Of a DNA stretch of 64,000 bases, positions 24,977-33,504 are shown one piece after another. Within the stretch, counting starts at the first letter, position 1, and each line of letters opens with the position of its first letter. A program made the translations under genes and the position numbers. Below the pieces are notes generated by a model that did no database searches, was not told the DNA's origin, and worked only from the letters and a program-made list of their open reading frames with translations. The DNA is from Chryseobacterium sp. SN22 (GTDB lineage: Bacteria > Bacteroidota > Bacteroidia > Flavobacteriales > Weeksellaceae), in the NCBI RefSeq assembly GCF_008329705.1, contig NZ_VTSX01000002.1, positions 124,001-188,000 on the forward strand, written 5' to 3'.

Positions 24977-25180
24977 TTAGAAATCCGAGGTAATAGAAGC
25001 CCTCACGGCAGCTCCCATAACCGGTCTTGCCATGCGGATATCTGCTCGGGTTAACAGAGGAGAACTCGGGTCGCCTTCTCTTAGCCCGGTCATGTTAAAA
25101 ATAGTTATTCCGAGTTTATGAAAACTCTTTTGAACAATAAGGTAAATGCCGATCTGAGCCCTGAAAAGGAATAAAACCGA
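24977..25180 (-). pseudogene. C-terminal fragment of an outer membrane beta-barrel protein
   Basis: The minus strand stays open for about 68 codons with coding character and ends RPVMGAAVRASITSDF plus stop. That is a typical last beta-strand with a C-terminal Phe. Upstream it reads FRAQIGIYLIVQKSFHKLGI, then NMTGLREGDPSSPLLT. No start codon or N-terminal barrel is present; the frame runs into the DnaA-box region and a stop at 25247. It is read as the remnant of a lost outer membrane protein gene beside the candidate origin. The family cannot be named from this fragment. Confidence 0.45.
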
Positions 25181-25213
25181 AGGTGAGTTTCTGATAATTC
25201 TTTTATAAACTAT

Positions 25214-25368
25214 TGTGGATAAGTCTGAAGAAGTAATATAAAAAATCTAATATACAACAATTACTTATAAATTATTAATATCTGATTATCAATTAATTAA
25301 ATCAATTTACCAACCTGATATTCTATCAATACTTACCCACAATACAGTGTGGATAAGTTTGTGGATAA
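25214..25368. other. Candidate chromosomal replication origin (DnaA box cluster)
   Basis: Three perfect DnaA boxes (TGTGGATAA, the complement of TTATCCACA) lie at 25214-25222, 25348-25356 and 25360-25368. A near-box TTACCCACA lies at 25333-25341. The last two perfect boxes are spaced 12 bp apart and in the same orientation. The 110 bp between the outer boxes is almost pure A/T and suits a DNA-unwinding element. The surrounding 24.7-25.4 kb has no intact gene. This is the layout of a bacterial oriC. dnaA itself is not in the window, which is not unusual in Bacteroidetes. Confidence 0.6.
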
Positions 25369-25394
25369 GTTTTCAACATTCGGTAATTGTTAAT

Positions 25395-25422
25395 AAAAAA
25401 AGCTGCTCCGAAGAACAGCTTT
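25395..25422 (-). terminator. Terminator of the thioredoxin-fold gene
   Basis: On the minus strand AAAGCTGTTC-TTCG-GAGCAGCTTT (UUCG tetraloop) is followed by a run of T. Confidence 0.88.
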
Positions 25423-25447
25423 CTATATTTTAATTAGAAGATTAGAA

Positions 25448-26002
25448 TTATTTCCATTTGATATTGCAGCCCATGCTCGGTTTCTGGATTTCTTCCTGCG
25501 GCTCACCCAATAAAAGATTTTCAAAAGCGATGATCAGGTCCTCACCGGTTACTTCCTTGTGGTTTCCGGGTCTCGAATCATCCATCTGCCCTCGGTAGAT
25601 CAGGTCCAGTTTCTCATCGAAGAAGAAGAAATCCGGCGTACAGGCCGCGTCATAAGCTTTGGCGATCGCCTGGCTTTCATCGTACAGATAAGGAAAATCG
25701 AAATTTCTTTCAATCTGGAATTCGATCATTTTTTCCGGAGCATCGGCAGGATACTTTTCTACATCATTGGCGTTGATCGCAATAAACTCAATCCCTCTTT
25801 CATTATAATCTTCATACAGTTCGTTCAGCTTATCGATCACATGCAGAACAAACGGGCAATGGTTGCACATAAAGATCACCAAAGTTCCTTTTTCTCCTTT
25901 CAGATCATCCAATGACTGAATTTCATTGCTTTTAGACGGGTTCGGCAGCTCGAAAAAAGGAGCCTTGGTTCCCAGTTCAATCATATTTGAAGGCGTATTC
26001 AT
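25448..26002 (-). CDS. Thioredoxin-fold AhpC/TSA-like protein
   Basis: A 184-residue cytoplasmic protein of the peroxiredoxin/thioredoxin-like group. The redox motif is CNHC in LVIFMCNHCPFVLHVIDKL, followed by EFIAINANDVEKYPADAPEKM and PDFFFFDEKLDLIYRGQMDDSRPG, segments found in many Flavobacteriia thioredoxin-family proteins. I chose the ATG at 26002. A longer in-frame start at 26023 lies within the -7 box at 26021-26028. It is a single-gene unit between the candidate origin and the tetR region. Confidence 0.9.
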   Translation of the reverse strand: MNTPSNMIELGTKAPFFELPNPSKSNEIQSLDDLKGEKGTLVIFMCNHCPFVLHVIDKLNELYEDYNERGIEFIAINANDVEKYPADAPEKMIEFQIERNFDFPYLYDESQAIAKAYDAACTPDFFFFDEKLDLIYRGQMDDSRPGNHKEVTGEDLIIAFENLLLGEPQEEIQKPSMGCNIKWK

Positions 26003-26020
26003 AACTTTTTTATTTAAGCA

Positions 26021-26028
26021 CAAAGATA
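26021..26028 (-). promoter_or_regulatory. -7 box for the thioredoxin-fold gene
   Basis: TATCTTTG on the minus strand, 18 bp upstream of the ATG at 26002. Confidence 0.55.
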
Positions 26029-26053
26029 AAAATTTCTTTGATTATATGGTTAA

Positions 26054-26213
26054 GGAAGATGGATGCGGGAAGTTTCTCCTTATTATTATGATCAGGTATT
26101 AACTATCTGATGAAATCTATTTAAAATTCTGACTTATCAACCTGCAGTTAGCCTTATTCAATAATCAACTAAACAAATTGGATACGGTCAAAATTTCCAG
26201 CATCCATTCTTCC
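26054..26213. repeat. MITE-like element with imperfect terminal inverted repeats
   Basis: GGAAGATGGATGCGGGAA (26054-26071) and TTCCAGCATCCATTCTTCC (26195-26213) are inverted repeats with one indel and one mismatch, enclosing about 120 bp of non-coding DNA. A related left end is at 24751-24780. No target-site duplication was identified. Confidence 0.4.
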
Positions 26214-26252
26214 AGCGTCCACTCTATTTAAAAAGTTAAACTTTAAATTTTA

Positions 26253-26285
26253 TTTGGAACTTATATTCAAAAGTTTGTAGTTTTG
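26253..26285 (+). promoter_or_regulatory. tetR promoter
   Basis: TTTG (26253-26256), 21 bp, TAGTTTTG (26278-26285): a full Bacteroidetes promoter. It abuts the operator at 26286. Confidence 0.7.
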
Positions 26286-26298
26286 CTAACACTGTTAG
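26286..26298 (+). promoter_or_regulatory. TetR-type operator 1 (autoregulation)
   Basis: CTAACACTGTTAG is a 13-bp palindrome (arms CTAACA/TGTTAG around C) directly after the -7 box, where bound repressor would cover the transcription start. Three more copies lie before the efflux operon. Confidence 0.75.
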
Positions 26299-26312
26299 AC
26301 AAATAAAAAATC

Positions 26313-26909
26313 ATGGGTTTACATGAACGCCGCCAGAGAGAGAAAGAAAATATCCGTACCAGTATTCTGGACGCGGCATTTTCCCTGGCTAAAACCGAAG
26401 GGTGGGCTTCACTTTCCATGAGGAAGATTGCCGATGCCATTGAATACAGCGCGCCGGTAGTCTATGATCATTTTGAAAACAAGGAAGCCATCCTTTATGA
26501 GATTTCGTTGAATGGGTTTCACTGCCTGCACATCGAACTTTTGAAGGCCCAGCAGGCTCACGACACACCTGAAGACAAACTGAAGGCGATTGTAGATGCT
26601 TACTGGCAGTTTGCTTTCAAAAACAAAGAATATTATCAGCTGATGTTCGGGCTGGGGATGCAGTGCAGCGGAAAAGGAATGATGAAACAGGAGTTTTCTT
26701 CATTTCAGGATATGCTATATGAAGGGACACTGGAAATCATTAAGAAGAAAGGATCAAACCCGGATAATGCCTGTCACTCTTCCCATGCGCTTTTTTCAGC
26801 AGTACACGGACTGATTTCCATTATGATGATGCGTAACGATGATATTCCTTCTACAATGAACAAAACCACTTTAGACGAAACGGTTTCGGCTTTTATTAAA
26901 TCTTTGTAA
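26313..26909 (+). CDS. TetR/AcrR family transcriptional regulator
   Basis: A 198-residue repressor. The N-terminal helix-turn-helix (about 14-60) reads ILDAAFSLAKTEGWASLSMRKIADAIEYSAPVVYDHFENKEAIL, the standard TetR pattern. The C-terminal ligand-binding part (about 70-198) resembles the WHG-type TetR_C domain (FKNKEYYQLMFGLGMQC). It is encoded just upstream of and in the same direction as an RND efflux operon. Identical 13-bp palindromes flank it, so it most likely represses both itself and the pump. The inducer is unknown. Confidence 0.93.
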   Translation: MGLHERRQREKENIRTSILDAAFSLAKTEGWASLSMRKIADAIEYSAPVVYDHFENKEAILYEISLNGFHCLHIELLKAQQAHDTPEDKLKAIVDAYWQFAFKNKEYYQLMFGLGMQCSGKGMMKQEFSSFQDMLYEGTLEIIKKKGSNPDNACHSSHALFSAVHGLISIMMMRNDDIPSTMNKTTLDETVSAFIKSL

Positions 26910-26928
26910 ATTTTTTTTAAATTAAAAA

Positions 26929-26941
26929 TTAACACCGTTAG
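26929..26941 (+). promoter_or_regulatory. TetR-type operator 2
   Basis: TTAACACCGTTAG, the same 13-bp palindrome with two changes, 19 bp after the tetR stop codon. Confidence 0.55.
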
Positions 26942-27005
26942 GAATATTAACGCCCAGTGATTAACAAGAGCTTTGATTATTTAAGAAAGCAAAATTTAAT
27001 TTTTT

Positions 27006-27029
27006 TATCTTTATAATTAACACTGTTAG
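27006..27029 (+). promoter_or_regulatory. Efflux operon promoter-like box and TetR-type operator 3
   Basis: TATCTTTA (27006-27013, one mismatch from TAnnTTTG) is followed 3 bp later by TTAACACTGTTAG (27017-27029). This copies the box-plus-operator layout in front of tetR. Confidence 0.6.
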
Positions 27030-27143
27030 AAAATATAACACATTATAATTCATCTCTATCATAATTAAACTTATTAAAAATTTTTCATCATGAAACCAGT
27101 TATCTGAATCAGCATTTATTCTGTATATTTTTTAACTTATATA

Positions 27144-27156
27144 TTAACACTGTTAG
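27144..27156 (+). promoter_or_regulatory. TetR-type operator 4
   Basis: TTAACACTGTTAG again, 70 bp before the adaptor gene. Copies 3 and 4 also share a following AAATATAACA, so the recognised site may be longer than the palindrome. Confidence 0.65.
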
Positions 27157-27226
27157 GAAATATAACATAAGTCAAATTAAAAACAATTGCATTAAATCTA
27201 ACACAACATTAAAATTTAAACTCAAC

Positions 27227-28387
27227 ATGAAAATATTTGGAAAAACGAGGATGATCGTGCTCATCTCCAGCCTTATCCTTCTTCAGAACTGTACCCAGGC
27301 GGCAGAAAGTTCCAACGCTGCCTTACCTGCGCCGGAATTGCCTGTCTACTCCGTAATCACCTCCCCTGCCACGGTTTATCAGGAATTCCCGACGGCACTC
27401 GAAGGAAAAAACAATGTGGAAATCCGTTCGCAGGTTGACGGCTACCTGGATAAAATCTACGTGGAAGAAGGTGCTTATGTAAGAGCCGGACAACCTCTCT
27501 TTAAAATCGATTCCCGAAGCTATGGCGAACAGATGAATATGGCAAGCGCAAATCTGCAGGCTGCGAATGCAAATATCCAGAAAGCCAAAGTGGAAGTTGA
27601 CCGGCTGGAGCCGCTGGTTGCTGCAAAAGTAGTTTCAGACGTACAACTGAGAACGGCAAAAGCCAATTACACAGCTGCTGTAGCGGCTGCATCACAGGCA
27701 AGGGCATCGGTGGGAAGCGCAAGGATCAATGTCGGATTCACCACCATTACCGCTCCGGTAAGCGGTTATATCGGAAGGATTCCCTATAAGAAAGGAAGCC
27801 TGATTTCAAGAACCGACCCTAGCCCATTGACTTTATTATCAGACACCAGTGAGATCTACGCTTATTTTTCTTTAAGCGAACTGGATTTTATTGCTTTTCA
27901 GAAGAAATATCCCGGAGCTACTTTAAATGAAAAGCTGAAAAATATGCCGATGGTGGAACTGGTAATCGCCGACAACAGCATTTATCCTGAAAAAGGAAAG
28001 ATGAGTATCGTTGACGGACAATTCGACAAAACCACCGGAGCCATCAGTGTCCGGGCCGTATTCCCGAATACCGGGGGAATTTTAAGAACCGGAAATACCG
28101 GGAGGGTCCGTATGCCTCAGCTATTCGGTAAAACGCTGGTTATTCCACAGGAATCTACCTATGAGATTCAAGATAAGACCTATGTTTATGTACTTGGAAA
28201 AGGGAATAAAGTCACCGGAAAGCCTGTGAAAATTTCAGGGAAGACCGACAGCTATTACTTTATTTCCGAAGGGCTTGCTGCCGGAGATAAAATCGTATTC
28301 ACCGGATTGGGCGTCCTGAAAGACGGGGTTTCCATAAAACCGAAAGCCATTTCATCCGACAGTCTTCTGAGAGCAAGACCTTTATAA
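27227..28387 (+). CDS. RND efflux periplasmic adaptor (MexA/AcrA-like)
   Basis: A 386-residue membrane fusion protein with a lipoprotein signal peptide (LILLQNCTQAAES). Lipoyl/barrel-sandwich halves are at GKNNVEIRSQVDGYLDKIYVEEGAYVRAGQPLFKID and GFTTITAPVSGYIGRIPYKKGSLIS, flanking an alpha-hairpin (about 95-165). A beta-barrel and a membrane-proximal domain follow. It bridges the inner-membrane pump and the outer-membrane channel encoded next. It is preceded by three operator copies, so its expression should depend on the neighbouring TetR protein. Confidence 0.95.
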   Translation: MKIFGKTRMIVLISSLILLQNCTQAAESSNAALPAPELPVYSVITSPATVYQEFPTALEGKNNVEIRSQVDGYLDKIYVEEGAYVRAGQPLFKIDSRSYGEQMNMASANLQAANANIQKAKVEVDRLEPLVAAKVVSDVQLRTAKANYTAAVAAASQARASVGSARINVGFTTITAPVSGYIGRIPYKKGSLISRTDPSPLTLLSDTSEIYAYFSLSELDFIAFQKKYPGATLNEKLKNMPMVELVIADNSIYPEKGKMSIVDGQFDKTTGAISVRAVFPNTGGILRTGNTGRVRMPQLFGKTLVIPQESTYEIQDKTYVYVLGKGNKVTGKPVKISGKTDSYYFISEGLAAGDKIVFTGLGVLKDGVSIKPKAISSDSLLRARPL

Positions 28388-28496
28388 CCGTTTAAATATC
28401 CCTGTCATAAAAGTTTCCAATCCATCACTTGCTTTAAAGCTTTGTGCCTTTGGTGGCAGGAACAGGATTTAAACCACATTAAAAAATAAACTTCTT

Positions 28497-31400
28497 ATGT
28501 TAAAACAATTTATAGAAAGGCCGGTACTTTCAACGGTCATTTCCATTATTCTTTTATTATTGGGTGCCCTGTCGCTCTTTAATTTACCGATTGCCCTCTT
28601 TCCGGATATTGCACCGCCAAGCGTCCAAGTAACCGCTTTTTACCCAGGGGCGAATGCGGAAGTGGTTGCCCGTTCGGTAGCTACCCCGATTGAGGAAGCC
28701 GTAAACGGTGTGGAAAACATGACGTATATGACCTCCAACTCCAGCAACGACGGTACAATGACCTTAAGTGTGTTCTTCAAGCAGGGTTCCGATCCGGACA
28801 ATGCAGCCGTGAATGTCCAGAACCGGGTGTCCAAAGCGATGAGCCAGCTTCCCCAGGAAGTGGTGCAGGCCGGAATATCTACCCAGAAAGTCCAGAACAG
28901 CATGATCATGTTTATGGGATTAACGAGTAATAATCCTAAGGAATATGATGAGCTTTTCCTTCAGAATTATTTAAAAATAAACATCATTCCTCAGATCCAG
29001 CGTATTCCGGGTGTAGCTCAGGCACAGGTTTTCGGAACCCGGGATTATTCCATGCGGCTGTGGCTGAAACCGGACCGGCTGGCAGCCAACAATCTCTCTC
29101 CACAGGAAGTCCTGAATGCGGTAAAAGACCATAACCTGGAAGCGGCACCGGGACGTCTCGGACAGGGAAGCAAGGAAACTTATGAATATATCCTTAAATA
29201 CAAAGGAAAACTGAACAAGAATGAAGATTACGAAAACATTGCCATCAAAGCCAACAGCGACGGTTCTTTCCTGAGACTGAAGGATGTGGCGCGGGTAGAA
29301 TTCGGATCGTATACCTATACTGCCGCTAACCGGGTAGATGGAAAACCAGTAGCCGGATTTGCCATTATGCAGACTGCCGGTTCCAATGCCAACGAGATCT
29401 TAACGGAAATTGAGAAACAGATTGATCAGTTAAAAACTACCCTTCCCCAAGGTGTTGAACCGATCGTGATGTACAATTCCAAGGACTTCCTGGATGCTTC
29501 CATCCATCAGGTAGTGGAGACGCTTGTGATTGCCTTTATCCTGGTATTTATCGTGGTGTATATTTTCCTTCAGGATTTCAGGTCGACTTTGATTCCGGCG
29601 ATTGCGGTTCCGGTGGCCATCATCGGTACTTTCTTTTTCCTGAATCTATTCGGATTCAGCATCAATATGCTTACGCTGTTTGCCCTGGTTCTTGCCATCG
29701 GTATTGTGGTGGATGATGCAATCGTGGTGGTAGAAGCCGTCCACTCCAAAATGGAACATACGGGAATGCCGGTGGAACAGGCTACAATGAATTCAATGAG
29801 TGAAATTTCCGGAGCCATTATTTCCATTACTTTAGTCATGTGTGCCGTATTCATTCCGGTAGGCTTTATGCAGGGTCCGGCAGGGGTATTTTACAGACAG
29901 TTTGCTTTTACGCTGGCAATTGCCATCCTGATTTCAGCAGTCAATGCTCTGACGTTGAGTCCGGCTTTATGTGCGCTGCTTTTAAATGACCCGCAGGGAG
30001 AACATGGCGAGCATGGTAAAAAGACCGGATTCGGGGCAAGGTTCTTTAATGCTTTTAATACAAGCTTTAATAACCTGACTAAAAAATACATTTACAGCCT
30101 GAAGTTTTTAATTAAAAATAAATGGGTAGCCGTCGGAGGCCTGGCCCTTCTGGTTGCCGCCAGTATTTTCTTAATTAAAAAAGCACCGTCAGGATTTATT
30201 CCTACCGAGGACCAGGGTTTCATTCTATATGCCGTGAACACGCCTCCGGGAAGCTCACTGGACAGGACCCAACGGGCCACCGAGCAGATCGATAAGATCA
30301 TCAATGGTGAAAAAGCAAAAAACCACCTTTGGGTTTCCGACGGTTTGAACTTCATCAGCAATGCCAATGCCTCTCCGTATTCTGCCGGGTTTATCAAGCT
30401 GAAAGACCACGATCAGCGCGGTGCCGTTACCGATCCGGATGAGATCGCAGCGGGACTGACGGGTAAAGTATCCCAGGTGAAAGATGCCAGTGCCTTCTTC
30501 TTCAATTTCCCTACCGTTCAGGGATTCGGGAATGTTTCCGGTTTTGAATTTATGCTTCAGGATAAAACCAACGGTTCTCTGGAACAGCTGGGAACGACAA
30601 CGCAGGCTTTCATCGGGGAACTGATGAAACGTCCCGAAATTGCGTTCGCCTTCACTACCTATGCCGCCGGAAATCCCCAGTTCACGATTGAGGTGGATAA
30701 CGATAAAGCCAATCAGTTAGGCATCTCCATTACCGAACTGATGCAGACGATGCAGATCTATTACGGAAGCAGCTTCGTTTCGGATTTCAACCGGTTCGGA
30801 AAATATTACCGGGTAATGGCGCAGGCTGATATCCCTTACCGTACCGATGCCAATTCGCTGGAAGGTATTTATGTGAAAAACAAATCGGGCGAAATGGTTC
30901 CTGTTAAAACATTAGTGACCTTAAAAAGAGCTTTCGGACCTGAAACGGTGACCAGAAACAACCTGTTCAATGCCGTTACCATTAACGGAACACCGAAGCC
31001 GGGTTACAGCACCGGAGACGCCATCAAAGCGGTGGAAGAAGTTGCACAGAAGTCGCTGCCGAGAGGCTATGGCTACGAATGGACCGGAATTACGCGTGAA
31101 GAAATTAAAACCAGCGGACAGACCGCCTTCATCTTTATGCTGAGCATCCTCTTTGTGTACTTTTTGCTGGCAGCACAGTATGAAAGCTACATTCTTCCGT
31201 TTGCGGTGATCCTGACGATTCCGACAGGGATTTTTGGAGTGTTTGCTTTTACAGGGCTGGCCGGAATCGATAACAACATCTACGTTCAGGTCGGCCTCAT
31301 CATGCTGGTCGGATTGCTTGCTAAGAATGCGATCCTGATTGTGGAATTTGCTGTACAGCGAAGGAATGCAGGAAGAACCCTGCTGGAATCTGCACTTCAG

Positions 31401-31679
31401 GCATCTAGATTGCGTCTGCGCCCTATCTTAATGACCTCTTTTGCCTTTATTGTCGGGATGCTGCCGCTTGTCTTCACCCAGGGTGCTTCCGCAAAAGGAA
31501 ATCATTCCATCGGTTTCAGTACCGTGGGAGGCATGCTGACGGGGGTTGTATTCGGAATCTTCATTATCCCGGTAATGTTTGTGATCTTCCAGTATCTGCA
31601 TGAAAAAATGCCGAGCCGGAAAAAGAAAAGACTCCAGAGGCAAAAACTGGAAACGGAACTTTTAGCTTCGGCACATTAA
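28497..31679 (+). CDS. RND multidrug efflux permease, HAE1 family
   Basis: A 1060-residue inner-membrane proton-driven exporter of the AcrB/MexB type. The N-terminus is MLKQFIERPVLSTVISIILLLLG, with the family's FIxRPV start. The transmembrane proton-relay segment GIVVDDAIVVVEAV (Asp-Asp in TM4) is intact, the repeat half carries GLLAKNAILIVEFA with its Lys, and two large periplasmic loops hold the porter domain. It has the usual 12-helix twofold architecture and length. It should export hydrophobic or amphiphilic compounds; specificity cannot be inferred. Confidence 0.97.
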   Translation: MLKQFIERPVLSTVISIILLLLGALSLFNLPIALFPDIAPPSVQVTAFYPGANAEVVARSVATPIEEAVNGVENMTYMTSNSSNDGTMTLSVFFKQGSDPDNAAVNVQNRVSKAMSQLPQEVVQAGISTQKVQNSMIMFMGLTSNNPKEYDELFLQNYLKINIIPQIQRIPGVAQAQVFGTRDYSMRLWLKPDRLAANNLSPQEVLNAVKDHNLEAAPGRLGQGSKETYEYILKYKGKLNKNEDYENIAIKANSDGSFLRLKDVARVEFGSYTYTAANRVDGKPVAGFAIMQTAGSNANEILTEIEKQIDQLKTTLPQGVEPIVMYNSKDFLDASIHQVVETLVIAFILVFIVVYIFLQDFRSTLIPAIAVPVAIIGTFFFLNLFGFSINMLTLFALVLAIGIVVDDAIVVVEAVHSKMEHTGMPVEQATMNSMSEISGAIISITLVMCAVFIPVGFMQGPAGVFYRQFAFTLAIAILISAVNALTLSPALCALLLNDPQGEHGEHGKKTGFGARFFNAFNTSFNNLTKKYIYSLKFLIKNKWVAVGGLALLVAASIFLIKKAPSGFIPTEDQGFILYAVNTPPGSSLDRTQRATEQIDKIINGEKAKNHLWVSDGLNFISNANASPYSAGFIKLKDHDQRGAVTDPDEIAAGLTGKVSQVKDASAFFFNFPTVQGFGNVSGFEFMLQDKTNGSLEQLGTTTQAFIGELMKRPEIAFAFTTYAAGNPQFTIEVDNDKANQLGISITELMQTMQIYYGSSFVSDFNRFGKYYRVMAQADIPYRTDANSLEGIYVKNKSGEMVPVKTLVTLKRAFGPETVTRNNLFNAVTINGTPKPGYSTGDAIKAVEEVAQKSLPRGYGYEWTGITREEIKTSGQTAFIFMLSILFVYFLLAAQYESYILPFAVILTIPTGIFGVFAFTGLAGIDNNIYVQVGLIMLVGLLAKNAILIVEFAVQRRNAGRTLLESALQASRLRLRPILMTSFAFIVGMLPLVFTQGASAKGNHSIGFSTVGGMLTGVVFGIFIIPVMFVIFQYLHEKMPSRKKKRLQRQKLETELLASAH

Positions 31680-31908
31680 TTAAAAAATAGAACTTTGACC
31701 CATATGATTTTAACCATTTAAGATTTTAATTTGGAAATTAAGAATAGTAAGTCAGACTGCGCTTTCAGCGCCATACTTCACAAAATCTGTCTTATTTTTC
31801 TTAACTAAAACTTAATCATTCATCTTCTCAACGGTTCAGATTAATGGCAAAACAGATTTCTCACAAAAGGATCCTTCAAAGTTTTGTTATCAATAAAATT
31901 TTAAAACT
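31680..31908. other. Spacer between pump and channel genes
   Basis: A 229-bp gap without a gene. It has a small hairpin (GCGCTTTCAGCGC) and stretches such as TTTTTCTTAAC that resemble the repeats flanking miaA in reverse. Confidence 0.3.
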
Positions 31909-33321
31909 ATGAAAAGAATAAAAAATATCATCATCACTTTTGCAGTAGCCTTAGGTTCGGTTTCCTGTGTGTCGAAACTGGCTTACCAGGAACCGAAACC
32001 TGAGCTGCCTGAAAAATTCACCTATACTGCCACTGCCGATACCGCCAGCGTAGCTGACCTGGAATGGAAACAGTTTTTCAGCGATCCTATTTTACAGGGT
32101 TTAATTGAAAAAGGGATCAAAAACAACTACGACCTTCAGATTGCCCTGAAACAGGTGGCTGCCTCACAGGAAAGACTGAAGCAGGCAAAATACCTGCAAT
32201 ACCCGGATATCGGATTCGGTGTTTCCGCACAGATTTCAAAGCCGTCGAAAAACAGCATGAACGGGCAGAGCTTAAATTTATTTTTAGGCCAGAGCCATGT
32301 GGAAGATTATAACGCCGCATTCAATTTATCCTGGGAAGCAGATATCTGGGGGAAAATAAAAAACCAACAGGAAGTTTCGAGAATGCAGTACCTGCAGACC
32401 TATGAAGCCACAAAAGCCATTCAGACCCAGGTAGTGGCTGCCATCGCACAGGGTTATTACAATCTGTTGATGCTGGACAGACAGTTGCAGATTGCGCAAT
32501 CAAACCTGGAACTAAGTACCAATACCCTTTCCATTACAGAAAAGATGTGGCAGAGCGGCGATACGACTTCTTTAGGCGTACAGCAGGCCACTGCCCAAAA
32601 GCAATCCACCGAACTTCTGATTACCCAACTCGAGCAGAATATGGCTATCCAGGAGAATGCTTTAAGTATTCTGGTGGGCGAAAATCCGGGTAAGATCAGC
32701 AGGACAATTGAAATGTCAGAAACCTCTTTGCCTCAGGATATTTCGGCAGGGCTTCCTGCAGCGATGGTGAGCCGGCGTCCGGATGTCCGCCAACAGGAAC
32801 TGGTCTTGCTGGAATCGAATGCATTGGTGGGCATTGCTCAGGCCAATATGTATCCTGCCTTGCGGATTACAGCTAATGGCGGAGTCAATTCATTTAAAAT
32901 CGACAACTGGTTCCAGATTCCGGCCTCGCTGTTCGGTTCCGTTTTAGGCGGTCTGACCCAGCCTGTTTTTCAGAAAAGACAATTGAAAACGGATCTGAAT
33001 GTTGCTAAAATCCAGCGGGAGAAAAACGTACTGGCTTTCCGGCAGGCTGTTTTGAATGCCGTCGGTGAAGTTTCTGATGCCCTGGTTTCCAATGAAAGCC
33101 TAAAAGTCCAGGAACAAAAAGCATCCGAGCAGGTAAACACGTTAAAAAACGGAATTAAAAGCGCCGAAATGCTGTACAAAGGCGGAATGGCGAATTACTT
33201 AGAAGTCATAACAGCCCAGGGAAATTCCTTACAGGCTGAGCTGAATCTGGCGTCCGTCAAAAGACAAAGGCTAAGCAGTATTGTAGACTTATACCGCGCT
33301 TTGGGCGGCGGCTGGAAGTAG
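31909..33321 (+). CDS. Efflux outer membrane lipoprotein, NodT/OprM family
   Basis: A 470-residue TolC-type channel. The signal peptide ends in a lipobox (LGSVSCVSKL). The duplicated outer membrane efflux domain is visible as two long helical hairpin regions with the motifs VAAIAQGYYNLLMLDRQLQIA and VSRRPDVRQQELVLLESNALVGIAQANMYPAL. The latter (RRPDVRxAE-type) is diagnostic for the NodT family. It completes the tripartite pump with the two preceding genes. A terminator follows. Confidence 0.95.
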   Translation: MKRIKNIIITFAVALGSVSCVSKLAYQEPKPELPEKFTYTATADTASVADLEWKQFFSDPILQGLIEKGIKNNYDLQIALKQVAASQERLKQAKYLQYPDIGFGVSAQISKPSKNSMNGQSLNLFLGQSHVEDYNAAFNLSWEADIWGKIKNQQEVSRMQYLQTYEATKAIQTQVVAAIAQGYYNLLMLDRQLQIAQSNLELSTNTLSITEKMWQSGDTTSLGVQQATAQKQSTELLITQLEQNMAIQENALSILVGENPGKISRTIEMSETSLPQDISAGLPAAMVSRRPDVRQQELVLLESNALVGIAQANMYPALRITANGGVNSFKIDNWFQIPASLFGSVLGGLTQPVFQKRQLKTDLNVAKIQREKNVLAFRQAVLNAVGEVSDALVSNESLKVQEQKASEQVNTLKNGIKSAEMLYKGGMANYLEVITAQGNSLQAELNLASVKRQRLSSIVDLYRALGGGWK

Positions 33322-33343
33322 TAAATTAAATTATATTTGTTTT

Positions 33344-33372
33344 AAATGCGGCCTTTCGGGGCTGCATTTTTT
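33344..33372 (+). terminator. Terminator of the efflux operon
   Basis: AAATGCGGCC and GGCTGCATTT pair (one G-T) around TTTCGG and continue into T. Confidence 0.85.
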
Positions 33373-33390
33373 GTTTAACAATTAAGATTT

Positions 33391-33504
33391 ATTAAGTAGT
33401 TAAGTTTCATTAAGAAAAATCTGATAAATTTTAATCATTATGCTTAAAGCAAAGCTCAACTTAATATTTTTTCATGTCTTGACCTATATCTTAATGGTTC
33501 AAAT
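33391..33504. repeat. miaA-flanking repeat, copy 1
   Basis: The string ATTAAG...TTTCATTAAGAAAAATC, then AAGCTCAACTTAATATTT and a final ATCTTAATGGTT-like end, is repeated with divergence at 34539-34664. This copy runs into the last codons of miaA. Confidence 0.6.

Noticed and set aside
24845..25054. 69-residue plus-strand frame near the origin candidate
   Set aside because: It overlaps a terminator hairpin and the better-supported outer membrane protein remnant on the other strand.
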